From NCBI RefSeq assembly GCF_014196305.1, contig NZ_JACIDJ010000001.1, positions 1 to 64,000 of the forward strand: a DNA stretch of 64,000 bases, given 5' to 3'. Source of the stretch: Roseococcus suduntuyensis. Its GTDB lineage: Bacteria > Pseudomonadota > Alphaproteobacteria > Acetobacterales > Acetobacteraceae. Numbering within the stretch: position 1 is the stretch's first letter; every line of letters starts with the position of its first letter. Positions 1 through 9,770 of the stretch are shown here, piece by piece. The notes beneath the pieces were generated by a model. The model saw nothing but the letters and a program-made list of their open reading frames with translations. It made no database searches and was not told where the DNA came from. The position numbers and the translations under genes were made by a program.

Positions 1-283
1 CACCCCAGCTCGCCAGCCCTCTCAGACCAACAAACCAAAGCAGATCACGTCAGCACTTACTATCTGCATAACCAGATGTGATTTTGAAACAACGAAGAAG
101 CTTTTCAGCTTCTTGCCCTAACCTTTGGAGACAGTCAATCGAGGCCGACGAACCGCCCTCGGTTACTACTCTTTGTGTCAGAACCGCGTCAGGCATCCCG
201 TCGGCGTGGAGGGGCTTTTACGGGTCTGACCGGACCCTGTAAACCCCCTCCGCATGCGATAAACGCATGGCCGACATGTTCAG
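1..283. other. Intergenic region downstream of clpB
   Basis: No convincing gene is visible here. The stretch is clearly richer in A+T than the genes that follow. It contains two hairpins: a perfect 8-bp stem (AAGAAGCT/AGCTTCTT, loop TTTC) at 95-114, and a longer imperfect one at 208-251 listed separately. The short reading frames crossing it look like chance frames. I looked for rRNA or tRNA sequence and saw none, although structured A+T-richer DNA of this kind can flank stable RNA operons; the window edge prevents a decision. Confidence 0.5.
208..251 (-). terminator. Candidate hairpin terminator of clpB
   Basis: An imperfect stem of about 18 base pairs lies 33 bases beyond the clpB stop. 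GGAGGGG at 208-214 pairs with CCCCTCC at 245-251, TTTAC at 217-221 pairs with GTAAA at 239-243, and GGGT/ACCC and C/G pairs close a 6-base loop. There is no U-run after the stem on the clpB strand, so this could equally be a processing or mRNA-stabilising structure. Confidence 0.35.
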
Positions 284-2869
284 CTACGCAACAGGCGCAA
301 CCTCCACCTCCAGGGCGAGTTCATCCCCGTTGGTCGTCACGCGGACCACGTCACCAGACCGCACCTGGCCCTCCAGCAGCAGAACAGCCATTTTATCTTG
401 CAAATTCCGCTGGATAACGCGCTTCAGCGGCCGCGCGCCATACACCGGGTCATACCCCGCTTCCGCCAGCCAGGCCCGCGCGGAGCCATCAAGGGCCAGG
501 CCGATCTTGCGGTCATCCAGCAGTGCCCGCAGCCGCTCCAACTGGATGTCCACGATCACGTCCATGTCCGCCCGCGCCAGGCGGCGGAACAGCACGATTT
601 CGTCCAGCCGGTTCAGGAATTCCGGCCGGAAGCGGTCCCGCACCGCCCGCATCACGGCGGGCCGGGCCTGCTCGATATCCGCGTCCTCCGACAGCTCGGC
701 GATGGCATGGGCGCCGAGATTGCTGGTCAGCACGATGATGCAGTTGCGAAAATCCACAGTCCGGCCCTGGCCATCCGTCAGCCGCCCGTCATCGAGCACC
801 TGCAGCAGGATGTTGAAGACGTCCTCGTGCGCCTTCTCGACCTCGTCGAAGAGGATCACCTGGTAGGGCCGGCGGCGGATCGCTTCGGTCAACGCGCCCC
901 CCTCCTCATAGCCGACATAGCCCGGAGGCGCCCCGATCAGGCGGGAGACGGCGTGCTTCTCCATGAACTCGCTCATGTCGATGCGCGTCATCGCCCGGTC
1001 ATCGTCGAACAGGAACGACGCCACAGCTTTCACCAGCTCCGTCTTGCCCACCCCCGTCGGTCCGAGGAACAGGAAGCTGCCGATAGGCCGGTTCGGGTCC
1101 TGCAACCCGGCACGCGCGCGCCGCACCGCCTTGGACACGGCCTCCAGCGCCTCCTCCTGCCCGACGACGCGCTTGCGCAACGCATCCTCCATCCGCAAGA
1201 GCTTGGCGCGCTCCCCTTCCAGCATCTTCTCGACGGGGATACCGGTCCATCGGCTGACGACGCCCGCGATGCCCTCCTCGGTCACCGCCTCGTTCACCAG
1301 CTTGGCCCCGCCCTCCCCGGCCTCGGCCAGCTTTTTCTCCAGCTGCGGGATGGTGCCGTAACGCAGCTCCGCCGCCTTGTTCAGGTCGCCGCGGCGCTCG
1401 GCCAGTTCCTGCTCAGTGCGGGCGGCGTCCAGCTGCTCCTTCAGCTTCTGGGTCTCCACCACCTGGCCCTTTTCCGCCTCCCAGGCGGCGGTCATCGCGC
1501 TGGAACGCTCCTCCAGCTCAGCCAATTCCCGTTCCAGCTTGGCCAGACGGTCGCGCGAGGCCTCGTCCTCCTCCCGCTTCAGAGCCTCACGCTCAATCTT
1601 CAATTGCAGGAGGCGACGGTCCAGCTCGTCCAGCTCCTCGGGTTTGCTGTCCACCATCATCCGCAGGCGCGACGCCGCCTCGTCCACGAGGTCAATCGCC
1701 TTGTCGGGCAGGAAACGGTCCGTGATGTAGCGATTGGAGAGGGTCGCCGCCGCAACCAGCGCCGCATCCGCGATGCGAACCCCGTGGTGCAGCTCATATT
1801 TCTCGCGGATGCCGCGGAGGATGCTGATCGTGTCCTCCACCGTCGGCTCGCCCACGAAGACCGGCTGGAAGCGCCGGGCCAGGGCCGCGTCCTTCTCGAT
1901 GTGCTTGCGATATTCGGCCAGGGTCGTCGCACCGATGCAGTGCAATTCGCCCCGCGCCAGGGCTGGCTTCAGCAGATTGGAGGCGTCCATCGCCCCATCC
2001 GCCTTGCCCGCGCCCACCAGGGTGTGCAGTTCGTCAATGAAGAGAATCACCCGCCCCTGGGCGTCCTCCACCTCCTTTAGCACGCCCTTGAGGCGTTCCT
2101 CGAACTCCCCGCGATACTTGGCCCCGGCCACCATGGCGCCAAGGTCAAGCGACATCACACGCTTGTCCTTCAAGGCCTCGGGCACATCGCCCTTGGCGAC
2201 CCGCAGGGCCAGGCCCTCCACGATGGCGGTCTTGCCCACGCCGGGCTCACCGATCAACACGGGGTTGTTCTTCGTACGCCGCGCCAGCACCTGGATGGTG
2301 CGGCGGATTTCCTCGTCGCGGCCGATGACCGGGTCCAGCTTGCCGTTGCGCGCCGCCTCGGTAATGTCCCGCGCATACTTCTTCAGCGCATCGAAGCTTT
2401 CCTCGGCATTGGGGGCATCCACGCGACGGCCCTTGCGGAGGCGCTGGATGGCCTCTTCCAACGCGGGCGCCGTGACATGGCCGGCCTTCAGCGCGTCGGC
2501 CGCCGGGCCGGACGTCAGCGCCAGGCCCAGCAGCATGCGATCCTGCGCCACATAGGCATCACCGGCCTTGGTGGCCGATTGCTGGGCGGCATCCAGCGCG
2601 CGCACCAGTTCCGGCGCAGCATTGGGCTGGCCAGCCCCGCCGCCCTGCACGGAGGGAAGCTTCTTGAGCGCCGCCTCGACCGCCGCCCGCGCCGCGGCCG
2701 CGTCGCCGCCGGCGGCGCCGATCAGGCCGGCGGCCGCGCCCTGCTCGTCATCGAGCAAGGCCTTGAGCAGATGCTCTGGCGTCAGGCGCTGGTGGTATTC
2801 GCGGATCGCGATGGTCTGGGCGGCCTGGAGGAATCCACGGGCGCGCTCGGTAAACTTCTCGATGTCCAT
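284..2869 (-). CDS. clpB: ATP-dependent disaggregase ClpB
   Basis: ClpB is a cytoplasmic AAA+ hexamer that, with DnaK/DnaJ/GrpE, pulls polypeptides out of heat-induced aggregates. The 861-residue product has the full architecture: Clp N-domain (about 1-145), first AAA+ module with Walker A GEPGVGKT at 207-214, a long coiled-coil middle domain rich in Glu/Arg/Lys (about 400-525), second AAA+ module with Walker A GPTGVGKT at 603-610 and Walker [11 protein letters not shown], then the C-terminal D2-small domain. The middle domain separates it from ClpA and ClpC. The ATG at 2869 was preferred over an upstream frame extension because [10 protein letters not shown] is the usual family start and GGAGGGACAGGA precedes it. 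The gene is monocistronic and divergent from the MOSC gene. I could not place a convincing heat-shock promoter in the short upstream region. Confidence 0.96.
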   Translation of the reverse strand: MDIEKFTERARGFLQAAQTIAIREYHQRLTPEHLLKALLDDEQGAAAGLIGAAGGDAAAARAAVEAALKKLPSVQGGGAGQPNAAPELVRALDAAQQSATKAGDAYVAQDRMLLGLALTSGPAADALKAGHVTAPALEEAIQRLRKGRRVDAPNAEESFDALKKYARDITEAARNGKLDPVIGRDEEIRRTIQVLARRTKNNPVLIGEPGVGKTAIVEGLALRVAKGDVPEALKDKRVMSLDLGAMVAGAKYRGEFEERLKGVLKEVEDAQGRVILFIDELHTLVGAGKADGAMDASNLLKPALARGELHCIGATTLAEYRKHIEKDAALARRFQPVFVGEPTVEDTISILRGIREKYELHHGVRIADAALVAAATLSNRYITDRFLPDKAIDLVDEAASRLRMMVDSKPEELDELDRRLLQLKIEREALKREEDEASRDRLAKLERELAELEERSSAMTAAWEAEKGQVVETQKLKEQLDAARTEQELAERRGDLNKAAELRYGTIPQLEKKLAEAGEGGAKLVNEAVTEEGIAGVVSRWTGIPVEKMLEGERAKLLRMEDALRKRVVGQEEALEAVSKAVRRARAGLQDPNRPIGSFLFLGPTGVGKTELVKAVASFLFDDDRAMTRIDMSEFMEKHAVSRLIGAPPGYVGYEEGGALTEAIRRRPYQVILFDEVEKAHEDVFNILLQVLDDGRLTDGQGRTVDFRNCIIVLTSNLGAHAIAELSEDADIEQARPAVMRAVRDRFRPEFLNRLDEIVLFRRLARADMDVIVDIQLERLRALLDDRKIGLALDGSARAWLAEAGYDPVYGARPLKRVIQRNLQDKMAVLLLEGQVRSGDVVRVTTNGDELALEVEVAPVA

Positions 2870-2981
2870 TCCTGTCCCTCCATGAGGCGACTGCATGTCC
2901 GCGCCCCCGATTGGGCGACGCGGTCAAGGGGAGTGTGGTAACTCTGCCACGGTGACTTCAAGAGGAATCGGTGAGGAAGCC

Positions 2982-3743
2982 ATGCGCGTCGAACACATTT
3001 ACCGCTACCCCGTGAAGGGATTCTCGGCCGAGGCGCTGGAGGAGGTCGCCCTCACCCCCGGCCAATGCCTGCCGCATGACCGGGTCTATGCCCTGGCCCA
3101 GGGGGATTCCCCCTTCGACACGGCCGCCCCCGTCTGGATGCGGAAGACGAATTTCGCCTGCCTCGCCGCCAACGCTCGCATCGCCAAGCTGCACACGGCC
3201 TATGACCCCAAGACCTCACAGCTGGTCATCCGCCCGCCTGAGGGCGCGCCGCTGATGCTGGACCTGGGCAAGCCCGCCGACCGCGCCCGGCTTGAGGACT
3301 TCATCACCGACTACCTGGGCGAGGAGGCGCGCGGCCGGCTGCGCCTGGCGGAGGCGCCGGGCTACAACTTCACGGACATTCCGCAGAAATCCGTCTCCAT
3401 CATCTCCCTGGCCAGCCTGGCGGCGCTGGAGCGCGCCCATGGCATGCGGCTTGATCCCCTGCGCTTCCGCGCCAACATCTATGTCTCGGGCGGGGCCGAA
3501 TGGGCGGATTTCGACCTGATGGGCCAGGAGATCCAGCTCGGCACGGCCCGGCTGCGCGTCTGGAAGCGCATCGTCCGCTGCCCCGCCACCGAGGTGAACC
3601 CCGACACGGCCGAGCGTGACGCGCGCCCCCCGCGCGTGCTGCGTGAGAATTTCGGCCATGCCGACCTGGGCGTGCAGGCCGAGGTGCTGGAAGGGGGCCG
3701 CGTGGCGGTGGGCGATGCGCTGGAGGTCTTCACCCCGGCCTGA
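2982..3743 (+). CDS. MOSC domain-containing protein
   Basis: The product has 253 residues, an N-terminal MOSC-N beta-barrel (about 1-115, beginning RVEHIYRYPVKGF) and a C-terminal MOSC domain. The conserved MOSC cysteine is visible at C200 in RCPATEVNPDT. Relatives such as YcbX and mARC bind molybdenum cofactor and reduce N-hydroxylated compounds. That makes a Mo-dependent or sulfur-carrier reductase role likely, but the substrate cannot be read from sequence. The ATG at 2982 follows a good GTGAGGAAG ribosome site, while the longer frame begins inside the clpB leader. The DUF1194 gene starts 30 bases downstream on the same strand, so the two are probably co-transcribed. No separate ferredoxin domain is fused, unlike in YcbX. 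Confidence 0.88.
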   Translation: MRVEHIYRYPVKGFSAEALEEVALTPGQCLPHDRVYALAQGDSPFDTAAPVWMRKTNFACLAANARIAKLHTAYDPKTSQLVIRPPEGAPLMLDLGKPADRARLEDFITDYLGEEARGRLRLAEAPGYNFTDIPQKSVSIISLASLAALERAHGMRLDPLRFRANIYVSGGAEWADFDLMGQEIQLGTARLRVWKRIVRCPATEVNPDTAERDARPPRVLRENFGHADLGVQAEVLEGGRVAVGDALEVFTPA

Positions 3744-3773
3744 CCCCTCGCCGCCTGAAAGGGAAGCTTGGGC

Positions 3774-4394
3774 ATGGAGCCGGTGGATGTGGCGCTGGTG
3801 CTGGCGGTGGATGTTTCCGCCAGCGTGGACTTCCAGGAATTCGCGCTGATGATCGGCGGGCTCTCCGCCGCCTTCCGCGACCCATCCGTGCTGGCCGCCG
3901 CCACAGGCGGGCCGCGCGGCGCGGCGGCGCTTTCGGCCGTCTTCTGGTCCGACACCGCCGAACCCGCCGCCCCCTGGACCCGCATCCAGAACGCCGCCAG
4001 CGCCGATGGCTTCGCCACCCTGCTGGAGGAGGCCCCCCGCCTGCCCCGCCCGGGCGCCACGGCGCTCGGCGATGGGATGGTGGCGGGCCTTACTTTGCTG
4101 GCCCGCTGCCCGGCCCCGGCGACGCGCTCGGTGATGGACGTCTCGGGCGATGGGCGCAGCAATCGCGGCCGCCCCCCCGGCCCGGTGCGGGACCTGGGCG
4201 TGGCGGCCGGCGTCACCATCAACGGGCTGGCCGTGCTCGATGAGGAACCTGACCTGCTGGAGCACTACGAGACGGAGGTCATCGGCGGTCCCGGCGCCTT
4301 CGCCATGTCCTGCGCCGACTACGCCGATTTCGTGGAAGCCATCCGCCGCAAACTGATCCGGGAACTGCGGGGGCCGGGCCTGCTGGTGGTGTGA
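3774..4394 (+). CDS. DUF1194 family vWA-like protein
   Basis: The 206-residue product belongs to DUF1194, a von Willebrand factor A-like family. A metal-ion-dependent adhesion motif DVSASVD sits at the very start (about residues 12-18), and a second acidic cluster occurs at DVSGDGRSN. Function in bacteria is unknown; the fold usually mediates metal-dependent protein contact. I chose the ATG at 3774 because GGGAAG lies 7 bases upstream; a TTG two codons earlier is the only nearby alternative. With this start there is no signal peptide, although many relatives are exported. It follows the MOSC gene closely and converges on the DUF1003 gene. Confidence 0.82.
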   Translation: MEPVDVALVLAVDVSASVDFQEFALMIGGLSAAFRDPSVLAAATGGPRGAAALSAVFWSDTAEPAAPWTRIQNAASADGFATLLEEAPRLPRPGATALGDGMVAGLTLLARCPAPATRSVMDVSGDGRSNRGRPPGPVRDLGVAAGVTINGLAVLDEEPDLLEHYETEVIGGPGAFAMSCADYADFVEAIRRKLIRELRGPGLLVV

Positions 4395-4405
4395 CGGGGC
4401 GCCAT

Positions 4406-4900
4406 TCAGCGCGGCGCCTCCGCCTCGCCCGCGCCGGACAGGCGCTCGACCAGATGCAGCAGCCGCAGGATTTCCTGCTCGCGCAGGGCGTCGAGCTTGG
4501 CGTGCAGCGCCTCGATCTCCAGCTCCGCCTTCACGTTCACGCGGTAGTCGTGCTCGGCGTGCCGGCGGTCCAGTTCGGCCTGGCGGTTCTGGCTCATCAT
4601 GATGATGGGCGCGGTGTAGGCCGCCTGGAAGGACAGCAGCAGGTTCAGCAGGATGAAGGGATAGGGGTCCCAGGCGTTTGCATAGGCGATCACATTTCCC
4701 GCGATCCAGAGCGCGAGCAGCACGCTCTGGATGATGATGAAATGCCAGGAGCCGATGAGGGCCGTCAACGCGTCGGCGATGCGCTGGGCGCGCCCGGCGC
4801 GCCGCCGTGACGGGTGGGTGAGTTGGGCCGGACGTTCCTGCCGCAATTCATCAAGTCGCGACTGGTCCTCGGCGGAGAGCTTGATGCGGTGTGCGGTCAT
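4406..4900 (-). CDS. DUF1003 family membrane protein
   Basis: The 164-residue protein has two predicted membrane helices (about 48-70 and 80-102) joined by a short loop containing WDPYPFILLNLLLSFQAAY, the hallmark of DUF1003. It ends in a charged, heptad-rich tail (about 112-155) likely to form a coiled coil. An Arg-rich cytoplasmic N-terminus precedes the first helix. The family is widespread in proteobacteria but lacks an assigned function. The start follows CGGAGCCTGCC. It is convergent with the DUF1194 gene, with only 11 bases between stop codons. Confidence 0.85.
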   Translation of the reverse strand: MTAHRIKLSAEDQSRLDELRQERPAQLTHPSRRRAGRAQRIADALTALIGSWHFIIIQSVLLALWIAGNVIAYANAWDPYPFILLNLLLSFQAAYTAPIIMMSQNRQAELDRRHAEHDYRVNVKAELEIEALHAKLDALREQEILRLLHLVERLSGAGEAEAPR

Positions 4901-4969
4901 GGCAGGCTCCGTGGTGTTGACGAAGCATAAGCCCCATCCGCCGGCTGGCGGGGTCGCGAAAGAAGCGGC

Positions 4970-5758
4970 TCAGCCCAGCGTCCGCGCCACCTCGGCATGC
5001 CGGGACAGCCCTTCGCCGAACTCCCCTGCCTCGATCGAATCCGCGAAGGCGCAGAAGGCATCGCGTGCATGATCGGGTGGTAGGCTGCCCGTCGCCACCC
5101 ACCAGCGCAGCAGCACCAGCCAGGTGGCGGCCACGTCGGCGCGGCAATAGGTGGCGATGCGGGCATGGTCGCCGGCCGCCCAGAGGCCCTCCACCCGTTC
5201 CCCATCCATCTCGGCCTTCAGCGGCAGGCCCAGCAGGGCGCAGCATTCCGCCAGGCTGGGTGCCGGCGAGGCACGGAAGCCCGAGAGCCGGTCCATCAAA
5301 TCCAGATGCGCCCGGCCGAAGCGGTGCAGGTAGTCTGCGCCGGCCGCCCCGTGCAGGTTGGGCAGCGGCACGCCGAGCGCCATGGCGCGATAGCGGAGCA
5401 CGGGAATGTCGAAGCCCGAGGTGTTGAAGCCCACCAGCAACGGCCCGCCCTGCAGGGCGCGGTCGAAGCGGGCCAGCAGATCGGCCTCATCGTGATCGGC
5501 GAGGGTGGCGGCACGGACATAGCGCACCCGCCAGGGCTCATCGGGATCGGCGCGCTCCGCGCCCAGCAGGCCCAGGCAGCAGAGGCGGTGCAGGGGGGCC
5601 TTGAGGAAGGTGGCCTCCGGCGCCTCGCCAGCCCGGGCATAGTGGGCGCCAAGGGCGGTGCGGATGTCGGCGTCGGGCGCCTCGGGCAGGTTCAGCAGCG
5701 CCCGCCCGGCGGTGAGGTCGGGCAGGGTCTCGATGTCGAGGATCAGCAGCCTCTGCAG
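4970..5758 (-). CDS. PolB-like 3'-5' exonuclease with probable CTG start
   Basis: The protein belongs to the DnaQ-like (RNase H fold) exonucleases of the PolB-related type (PF10108-like). The three exo motifs are present: LILDIETLPD at the N-terminus (Exo I), GFNTSGFDIPVLRYRAM (Exo II) and YCRADVAATW (Exo III). The reading frame containing Exo I runs back to a TGA, but the interval holds no ATG, GTG or TTG. The first of those codons is a GTG at 5527, which would remove Exo I. Initiation at CTG 5758 (or the CTG CTG pair a few codons later) gives about 262 residues, the normal size. CTG 5758 sits one base after the tyrA stop with AGCAGG upstream, so translational coupling is plausible. A sequencing error or a truncated non-catalytic form are alternatives. 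Confidence 0.75.
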   Translation of the reverse strand: MQRLLILDIETLPDLTAGRALLNLPEAPDADIRTALGAHYARAGEAPEATFLKAPLHRLCCLGLLGAERADPDEPWRVRYVRAATLADHDEADLLARFDRALQGGPLLVGFNTSGFDIPVLRYRAMALGVPLPNLHGAAGADYLHRFGRAHLDLMDRLSGFRASPAPSLAECCALLGLPLKAEMDGERVEGLWAAGDHARIATYCRADVAATWLVLLRWWVATGSLPPDHARDAFCAFADSIEAGEFGEGLSRHAEVARTLG

Positions 5759-5759
5759 C

Positions 5760-6650
5760 TCAGGCCTGCTTGCGCTCGATCAGTCCGCTGCGGATTTTCC
5801 GCCCGCGCTGAATACGGTCCACGATGAACTCCTCCTGCCCCCAGCGGATGGCCCGGCCAAAGGCGTGGGCATCTTCCGTGAAGCGCGCCAGCATTTCCAG
5901 CACGGCCTCGCGGTTGTTGAGGAAGACATCGCGCCACATGGCCACGTCACTGGCCGCGATGCGGGTGAAGTCCCGGAAGCCCGAGGCCGCGAATTTCAGC
6001 ACACTCTCGCGCGTTTCCTCCGAGAGGTCGTCGGCCGTGCCGCAGATGGTGAAGGCGATGAGGTGCGGCAGATGGGAGACGATGGCCACCACCTTGTCAT
6101 GCGTCAGGGGGTCCATGGCCTCCACGGTGGAACCGCAGCGGCGCCAGAATTCCCGCACCTTCTCCAGCGCGTCCGGGTCCGTAGCCTCGGTGGGCGTGAT
6201 GATACAGTAGCGGCCGTCGAAGAGCGTGGCGAAGCCGGCATCGGGGCCGGAATACTCGGTGCCCGCCATGGGGTGCGCCGGCACGAGATGCACGCCGGGC
6301 GGCAGCAGCGGCGTCAGGTCTCGGACGACCGAGCCCTTGGTGGAGCCGACATCGGAGAGGATGGTGCCCGGCGCCAGGTGCGGCGCGATCTCCCGCATGA
6401 CCGAGGCATAGGCGCCCACGGGCACGCAAAGGATGACGGCATCGGCGCCCTGGACCGCCTCGGCCGCGCTGTCCACCACGCGGTCGGCGAAGCCCAGTTC
6501 GCGCACCCGCGCGCGCGTGGCGGGGCTGCGGGCGGTGACCACCACCTCGCCCGCCAATGCGCGGGTTTCCTGGTTGCGGCGGGCGATGGAGCCGCCGATC
6601 AGCCCCGCCCCGATCAGGCAGAGCCGCTGGAAGAGGGGTTCAACCGCCAT
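5760..6650 (-). CDS. tyrA: Prephenate/arogenate dehydrogenase
   Basis: This is the NAD(P)-dependent oxidative decarboxylase of prephenate (or arogenate) in tyrosine synthesis. The 296-residue product opens with a Rossmann nucleotide motif [13 protein letters not shown] (residues 12-24) and continues with typical family motifs, DVGSTKGSV and PAHPMAGTE. The C-terminal helical dimerisation domain contains the catalytic-region [14 protein letters not shown]. No chorismate mutase or ACT domain is fused. The start at 6650 overlaps the 3' end of hisC by 11 bases, and the longer upstream frame is out of keeping with the family. It lies in a leftward operon after chorismate mutase and hisC, so three of the four genes serve the aromatic pathway (HisC-type aminotransferases also act on aromatic keto acids). 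Confidence 0.93.
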   Translation of the reverse strand: MAVEPLFQRLCLIGAGLIGGSIARRNQETRALAGEVVVTARSPATRARVRELGFADRVVDSAAEAVQGADAVILCVPVGAYASVMREIAPHLAPGTILSDVGSTKGSVVRDLTPLLPPGVHLVPAHPMAGTEYSGPDAGFATLFDGRYCIITPTEATDPDALEKVREFWRRCGSTVEAMDPLTHDKVVAIVSHLPHLIAFTICGTADDLSEETRESVLKFAASGFRDFTRIAASDVAMWRDVFLNNREAVLEMLARFTEDAHAFGRAIRWGQEEFIVDRIQRGRKIRSGLIERKQA

Positions 6651-7731
6651 TCTGGACAAAGGCGGCAAGGCCCTCCTGCACGAGGGTGCATTCCTCGGCC
6701 GTGCCGATGGTGATCCGAAGGCAGGTGGGCAGGGCATAGCCGCCCACGGCGCGGACGATGATGCCGCGCGCGCGCAGCGACGCATCGGCGGCCTTCGCAC
6801 GCTCCGCATCGCCGAAATCGGCCAGGATGAAGTTGCAGGCGCTGGGCCAGACCTTGATGCCCAGCGCGCGCAGCCCCTCGGAGAGCTTCGCGCGCCATTC
6901 CTCATTGTGAGCGACGCTACGCTCGATCCAACCGGGTTCGGAGACCGCCGCGATGCCCGCCGCCATCGCGGCCGAGTTCACGTTGAAGGGCCCGCGGATG
7001 CGCGCCAGCACATCGGCCACCTGCGGCGGCATGTAGGCCCAGCCCAGGCGCAGCCCGCCCAGACCGTAGATCTTGCTGAAGGTGCGCGTCATGACGGTGT
7101 TGCCCGAGGCATCCACCAGGGCATTGCCGGGGTCGTAGTCCGGGTCGGTCACATATTCGGCATAGGCCGCGTCCAGGATCAGCAGGATGTCGTCGCGCAG
7201 CCCGGCGCGCAGGCGCTGCACCTCGGAGCGCGGCAGCAGCGCGCCCGTCGGGTTGTTGGGGTTCACGAGGCAGACCAGCTTGGTGCGCGGGCCGACGGCC
7301 GCCAGCATCGCGTCCACATCGGCCATCAGGTTGCGCTCGGGCACCTTGATGACGCGGCAGCCGGCGTAGCGGCCCGTCAGGTCATACATGACGAAGCCAT
7401 GGGCGGGCATGACCAGCTCCGTCCCCTCCCCGCCATAGGCGAGGATGAGATAGGCGATCAGCTCATCCGAGCCATTGCCGCACACGATCCGCGCGGGGTC
7501 CAGACCGAAGCGCGTGCCGATGGCCTCGCGCAGCCTGGTGGCGCCACCATCCGGGTAGCGGTGCGCCTCGCGCGCGGCGGCGATGATGGCCTCCTGCGCC
7601 GAAGGGGGCGGACCGAAGGCGCCCTCGTTGGAGGAGAGCTTGATGATCCGGTTCACGCCCGGCAGCTTCGACTCGCCGCCCACATAGGGCTCGATCGTCA
7701 GGATGGAGGGGCGGGGGAGCAGGGCGTTCAC
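6640..7731 (-). CDS. hisC: Histidinol-phosphate / aromatic aminotransferase
   Basis: The 363-residue fold-type I PLP enzyme transfers an amino group to imidazole-acetol phosphate. The PLP lysine is K220 in [27 protein letters not shown] and the DAAYAEYV Asp/Tyr pair complete the cofactor site, and [10 protein letters not shown] near the end supplies the substrate arginine. Because it sits between chorismate mutase and prephenate dehydrogenase rather than in a his operon, it may also (or mainly) transaminate prephenate or phenylpyruvate-type acids; HisC paralogs with broad aromatic activity are known. The start is GTG at 7731, overlapping the chorismate mutase stop as GTGA, which implies coupled translation. 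Confidence 0.92.
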   Translation of the reverse strand: MNALLPRPSILTIEPYVGGESKLPGVNRIIKLSSNEGAFGPPPSAQEAIIAAAREAHRYPDGGATRLREAIGTRFGLDPARIVCGNGSDELIAYLILAYGGEGTELVMPAHGFVMYDLTGRYAGCRVIKVPERNLMADVDAMLAAVGPRTKLVCLVNPNNPTGALLPRSEVQRLRAGLRDDILLILDAAYAEYVTDPDYDPGNALVDASGNTVMTRTFSKIYGLGGLRLGWAYMPPQVADVLARIRGPFNVNSAAMAAGIAAVSEPGWIERSVAHNEEWRAKLSEGLRALGIKVWPSACNFILADFGDAERAKAADASLRARGIIVRAVGGYALPTCLRITIGTAEECTLVQEGLAAFVQNGG

Positions 7732-8543
7732 GTGGAGGGCGCTCCTCGTTCAGGGATGGCGTAGCGGCCGAGCACGGCCGCATCGGCCGGCACGGTGCCG
7801 TCGGTCTCGATCAGGGCCAGGGTGTGGGTGCCCTCGCGGCGCAGGACCACCACGCGGCCGCCGGGAAACATGGCGGCCACCGAGGCGCGGTCCGGCGTGC
7901 CGGGCAACTCCACCCGCACCAGCCGGGCGTCCTCGCCCGAAGGGTCGGCCGGGTAGAGGGCGACGACCGCGGCTTCCAGCGGCGGCTCGCGCTCGCTCAG
8001 GAAGGGCAGGCGCGCGATGATGGAGAGGTGCTGGGCGTCGAGGCGCATCCACCAGCTCTCGGCCTCGTTGTCGCTCTCGCGGGGCCAGGGCAGCACGGCC
8101 ACCGCGGCCTCCCGCTGGCCGAGCGCGGAGAGGGCGGCGCCGGCCGAGGGGTGCTGGCGCAGCGGCGTGGCCGCGCCGAAATGCGAGGCGGCCAGCCGGG
8201 CCAGCGCCGGGTCCGCCGGCAGGGATACCGAGAAGCTGGCCTGCTGGGCGATGGAGCCGGCGAAGATCTCCCGCCAGACCTGCACCAGCGTGGCGCGCGG
8301 CATGGCCCCCTGGTGGCCGGCCAGCAGCCGGCGAAGGATGCGGGCCTCGCGCCCCGGCCGCAGCACCGTGCCCTGGGGCTTGGCGGCGCTGCTGGCCAGG
8401 CGCTGCACCACCTCGGCCCGGCGCATCAGCAGGGCGTGCAGGGCATCGTCGGCGGCGTCGATCTCGGCGCGCAGGGCGGCGAGCGCGGCCTCGGAGGGCG
8501 CGGTCTCGGGCGGGGCGGTCTCGGGGGGGGGCGCGTCGGACAT
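7728..8543 (-). CDS. Chorismate mutase with C-terminal PDT-like domain
   Basis: Residues about 15-105 form an AroQ-class helical chorismate mutase: [20 protein letters not shown] followed by the basic segment [14 protein letters not shown]. The remaining ~165 residues resemble the periplasmic-binding-like fold of prephenate dehydratase ([24 protein letters not shown], then AAVAVLPWP matching the AVVPIEN region of PheA), but the catalytic Thr-Arg-Phe motif is not evident and there is no ACT domain. The protein probably makes prephenate and uses the second domain for control or has lost dehydratase activity. The ATG at 8543 has GCAGGAGAC in front. It is the first gene of the leftward aromatic operon and is divergent from metX, only 78 bases away. 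Confidence 0.85.
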   Translation of the reverse strand: MSDAPPPETAPPETAPSEAALAALRAEIDAADDALHALLMRRAEVVQRLASSAAKPQGTVLRPGREARILRRLLAGHQGAMPRATLVQVWREIFAGSIAQQASFSVSLPADPALARLAASHFGAATPLRQHPSAGAALSALGQREAAVAVLPWPRESDNEAESWWMRLDAQHLSIIARLPFLSEREPPLEAAVVALYPADPSGEDARLVRVELPGTPDRASVAAMFPGGRVVVLRREGTHTLALIETDGTVPADAAVLGRYAIPERGAPST

Positions 8544-8621
8544 GTCTCCTGCACGCATAGCGGGGGGGGCGCGCGGCGCCAAGTTGCCCGGTCGCGGGGC
8601 AGGCCCTATCTCTGTGCGTGA

Positions 8622-9770
8622 ATGAACCAGACCGCCGCCCCGCCGCCCATCGAGCACCAGCGCACCGTGCTGCGGGACGGGCTGCGGCTTGACTCCGGGC
8701 AGTTGATCCGCCCGCTGCATGTGGCCTGGCGCAGCTATGGCACGCTGAACGCGGACCGCAGCAACGCCATCCTGATCTGCCATGCCCTGACCGGCGACCA
8801 ATACGTGGCCGAACGCCACCCCAGCACGGGCAAGCCCGGCTGGTGGGCCAACCTGGTGGGTCCGGGCCTGCCGGTAGACACGGACCGCTTCTTCGTCATC
8901 TGCGCCAATGTCCTGGGCGGCTGCATGGGGTCGAGCGGCCCGCGCGAGGAAATGACCGACGCGGACGGCAACGGCCTTGGCCGGCCCTGGGGCACGGATT
9001 TCCCCTCCATCACCATCCGCGACATGGTCCGCGCCCAGAAGATGCTGGTGGACCATCTGGGAATTGACCGGCTGCTGGCCGTGATCGGCGGCTCCATGGG
9101 CGGGATGCAGGTGCTGGAATGGGCCGCCACCTTCCCGCAGAGCGTCTTCGCCGCCGCCCCCATCGCCTGCGCCACGCACCACTCCGCGCAGAACATCGCC
9201 TTCCATGAGGTCGGCCGCGCCGCCATCCAGTCCGACCCCGACTGGATGGGCGGGCGCTACTGGGAGACGGGGCGCATCCCTGAGCGGGGCCTGTCCGTCG
9301 CGCGCATGGTGGCGCACATCACCTATCTGAGCGAGGCGGCGCTGACCCGGAAGTTCGGGCGGGAGTTGCAAGGCGGCTCGGCACTGACCTTCCTGGAGGA
9401 TGTGTTCCAGGTGCAGAGCTACCTGCGCCACCAGGGCAGCACCTTCGTGCGGCGCTTCGACGCCAACAGCTACCTCACCATCACCCGCGCCATGGATTAT
9501 TTCGACCTGGCGACGGAGCATGGGGGGCTGGCCAAGGCCTTCAGCGGCACGCCGACGCGCTTCCTGGTGGCCTCCTTCTCCTCCGACTGGCTGTTTCCCA
9601 CCTCGGAAAGCCGCACGCTGGTGCGGGCGCTGAACGCGGCCGCGGCGCGGGTCAGCTTCATCGAGATCACGACCGACAAGGGCCACGACGCCTTCCTGCT
9701 GGACGAGCCCGACTTTCACCGGGCGCTGGGCGGCTTCGTCGCCGGCGCCGCGCGGGACCTCGGCCTGTGA
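8622..9770 (+). CDS. metX: Homoserine O-acetyltransferase
   Basis: This alpha/beta-hydrolase acylates L-homoserine in methionine synthesis. The 382-residue protein has the nucleophile elbow GGSMGGMQ with S158, the family signature [24 protein letters not shown] and the C-terminal catalytic histidine in [10 protein letters not shown] (about H355); the acid Asp lies in FSSDWLFPT. Acetyl versus succinyl specificity is not assigned from residues here. Start ATG 8622 has a weak ribosome site. The 3' end overlaps the DinB gene by the sequence GTGA, and metW follows that, so the three genes form one translationally coupled unit. I looked for a SAM riboswitch in the 78-base leader and saw none. Confidence 0.94.
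   Translation: MNQTAAPPPIEHQRTVLRDGLRLDSGQLIRPLHVAWRSYGTLNADRSNAILICHALTGDQYVAERHPSTGKPGWWANLVGPGLPVDTDRFFVICANVLGGCMGSSGPREEMTDADGNGLGRPWGTDFPSITIRDMVRAQKMLVDHLGIDRLLAVIGGSMGGMQVLEWAATFPQSVFAAAPIACATHHSAQNIAFHEVGRAAIQSDPDWMGGRYWETGRIPERGLSVARMVAHITYLSEAALTRKFGRELQGGSALTFLEDVFQVQSYLRHQGSTFVRRFDANSYLTITRAMDYFDLATEHGGLAKAFSGTPTRFLVASFSSDWLFPTSESRTLVRALNAAAARVSFIEITTDKGHDAFLLDEPDFHRALGGFVAGAARDLGL

Noticed and set aside
1-283. Leader or spacer of an rRNA operon
   Set aside because: Hairpins and A+T-richness are suggestive, but no rRNA sequence or boxA can be shown within the window.
2870-2981. Heat-shock sigma-32 promoter for clpB
   Set aside because: A CCCCTTGACC sequence exists on the clpB strand, but the CCCAAT after it is too close for a real -10, so spacing does not fit.
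5296-5758. Frameshifted exonuclease pseudogene
   Set aside because: All three exo motifs are in one frame with no internal stop; only the start codon is unusual.
8544-8621. SAM-II type riboswitch before metX
   Set aside because: The 78-base gap is short, GC-rich and lacks the expected pseudoknot pattern.
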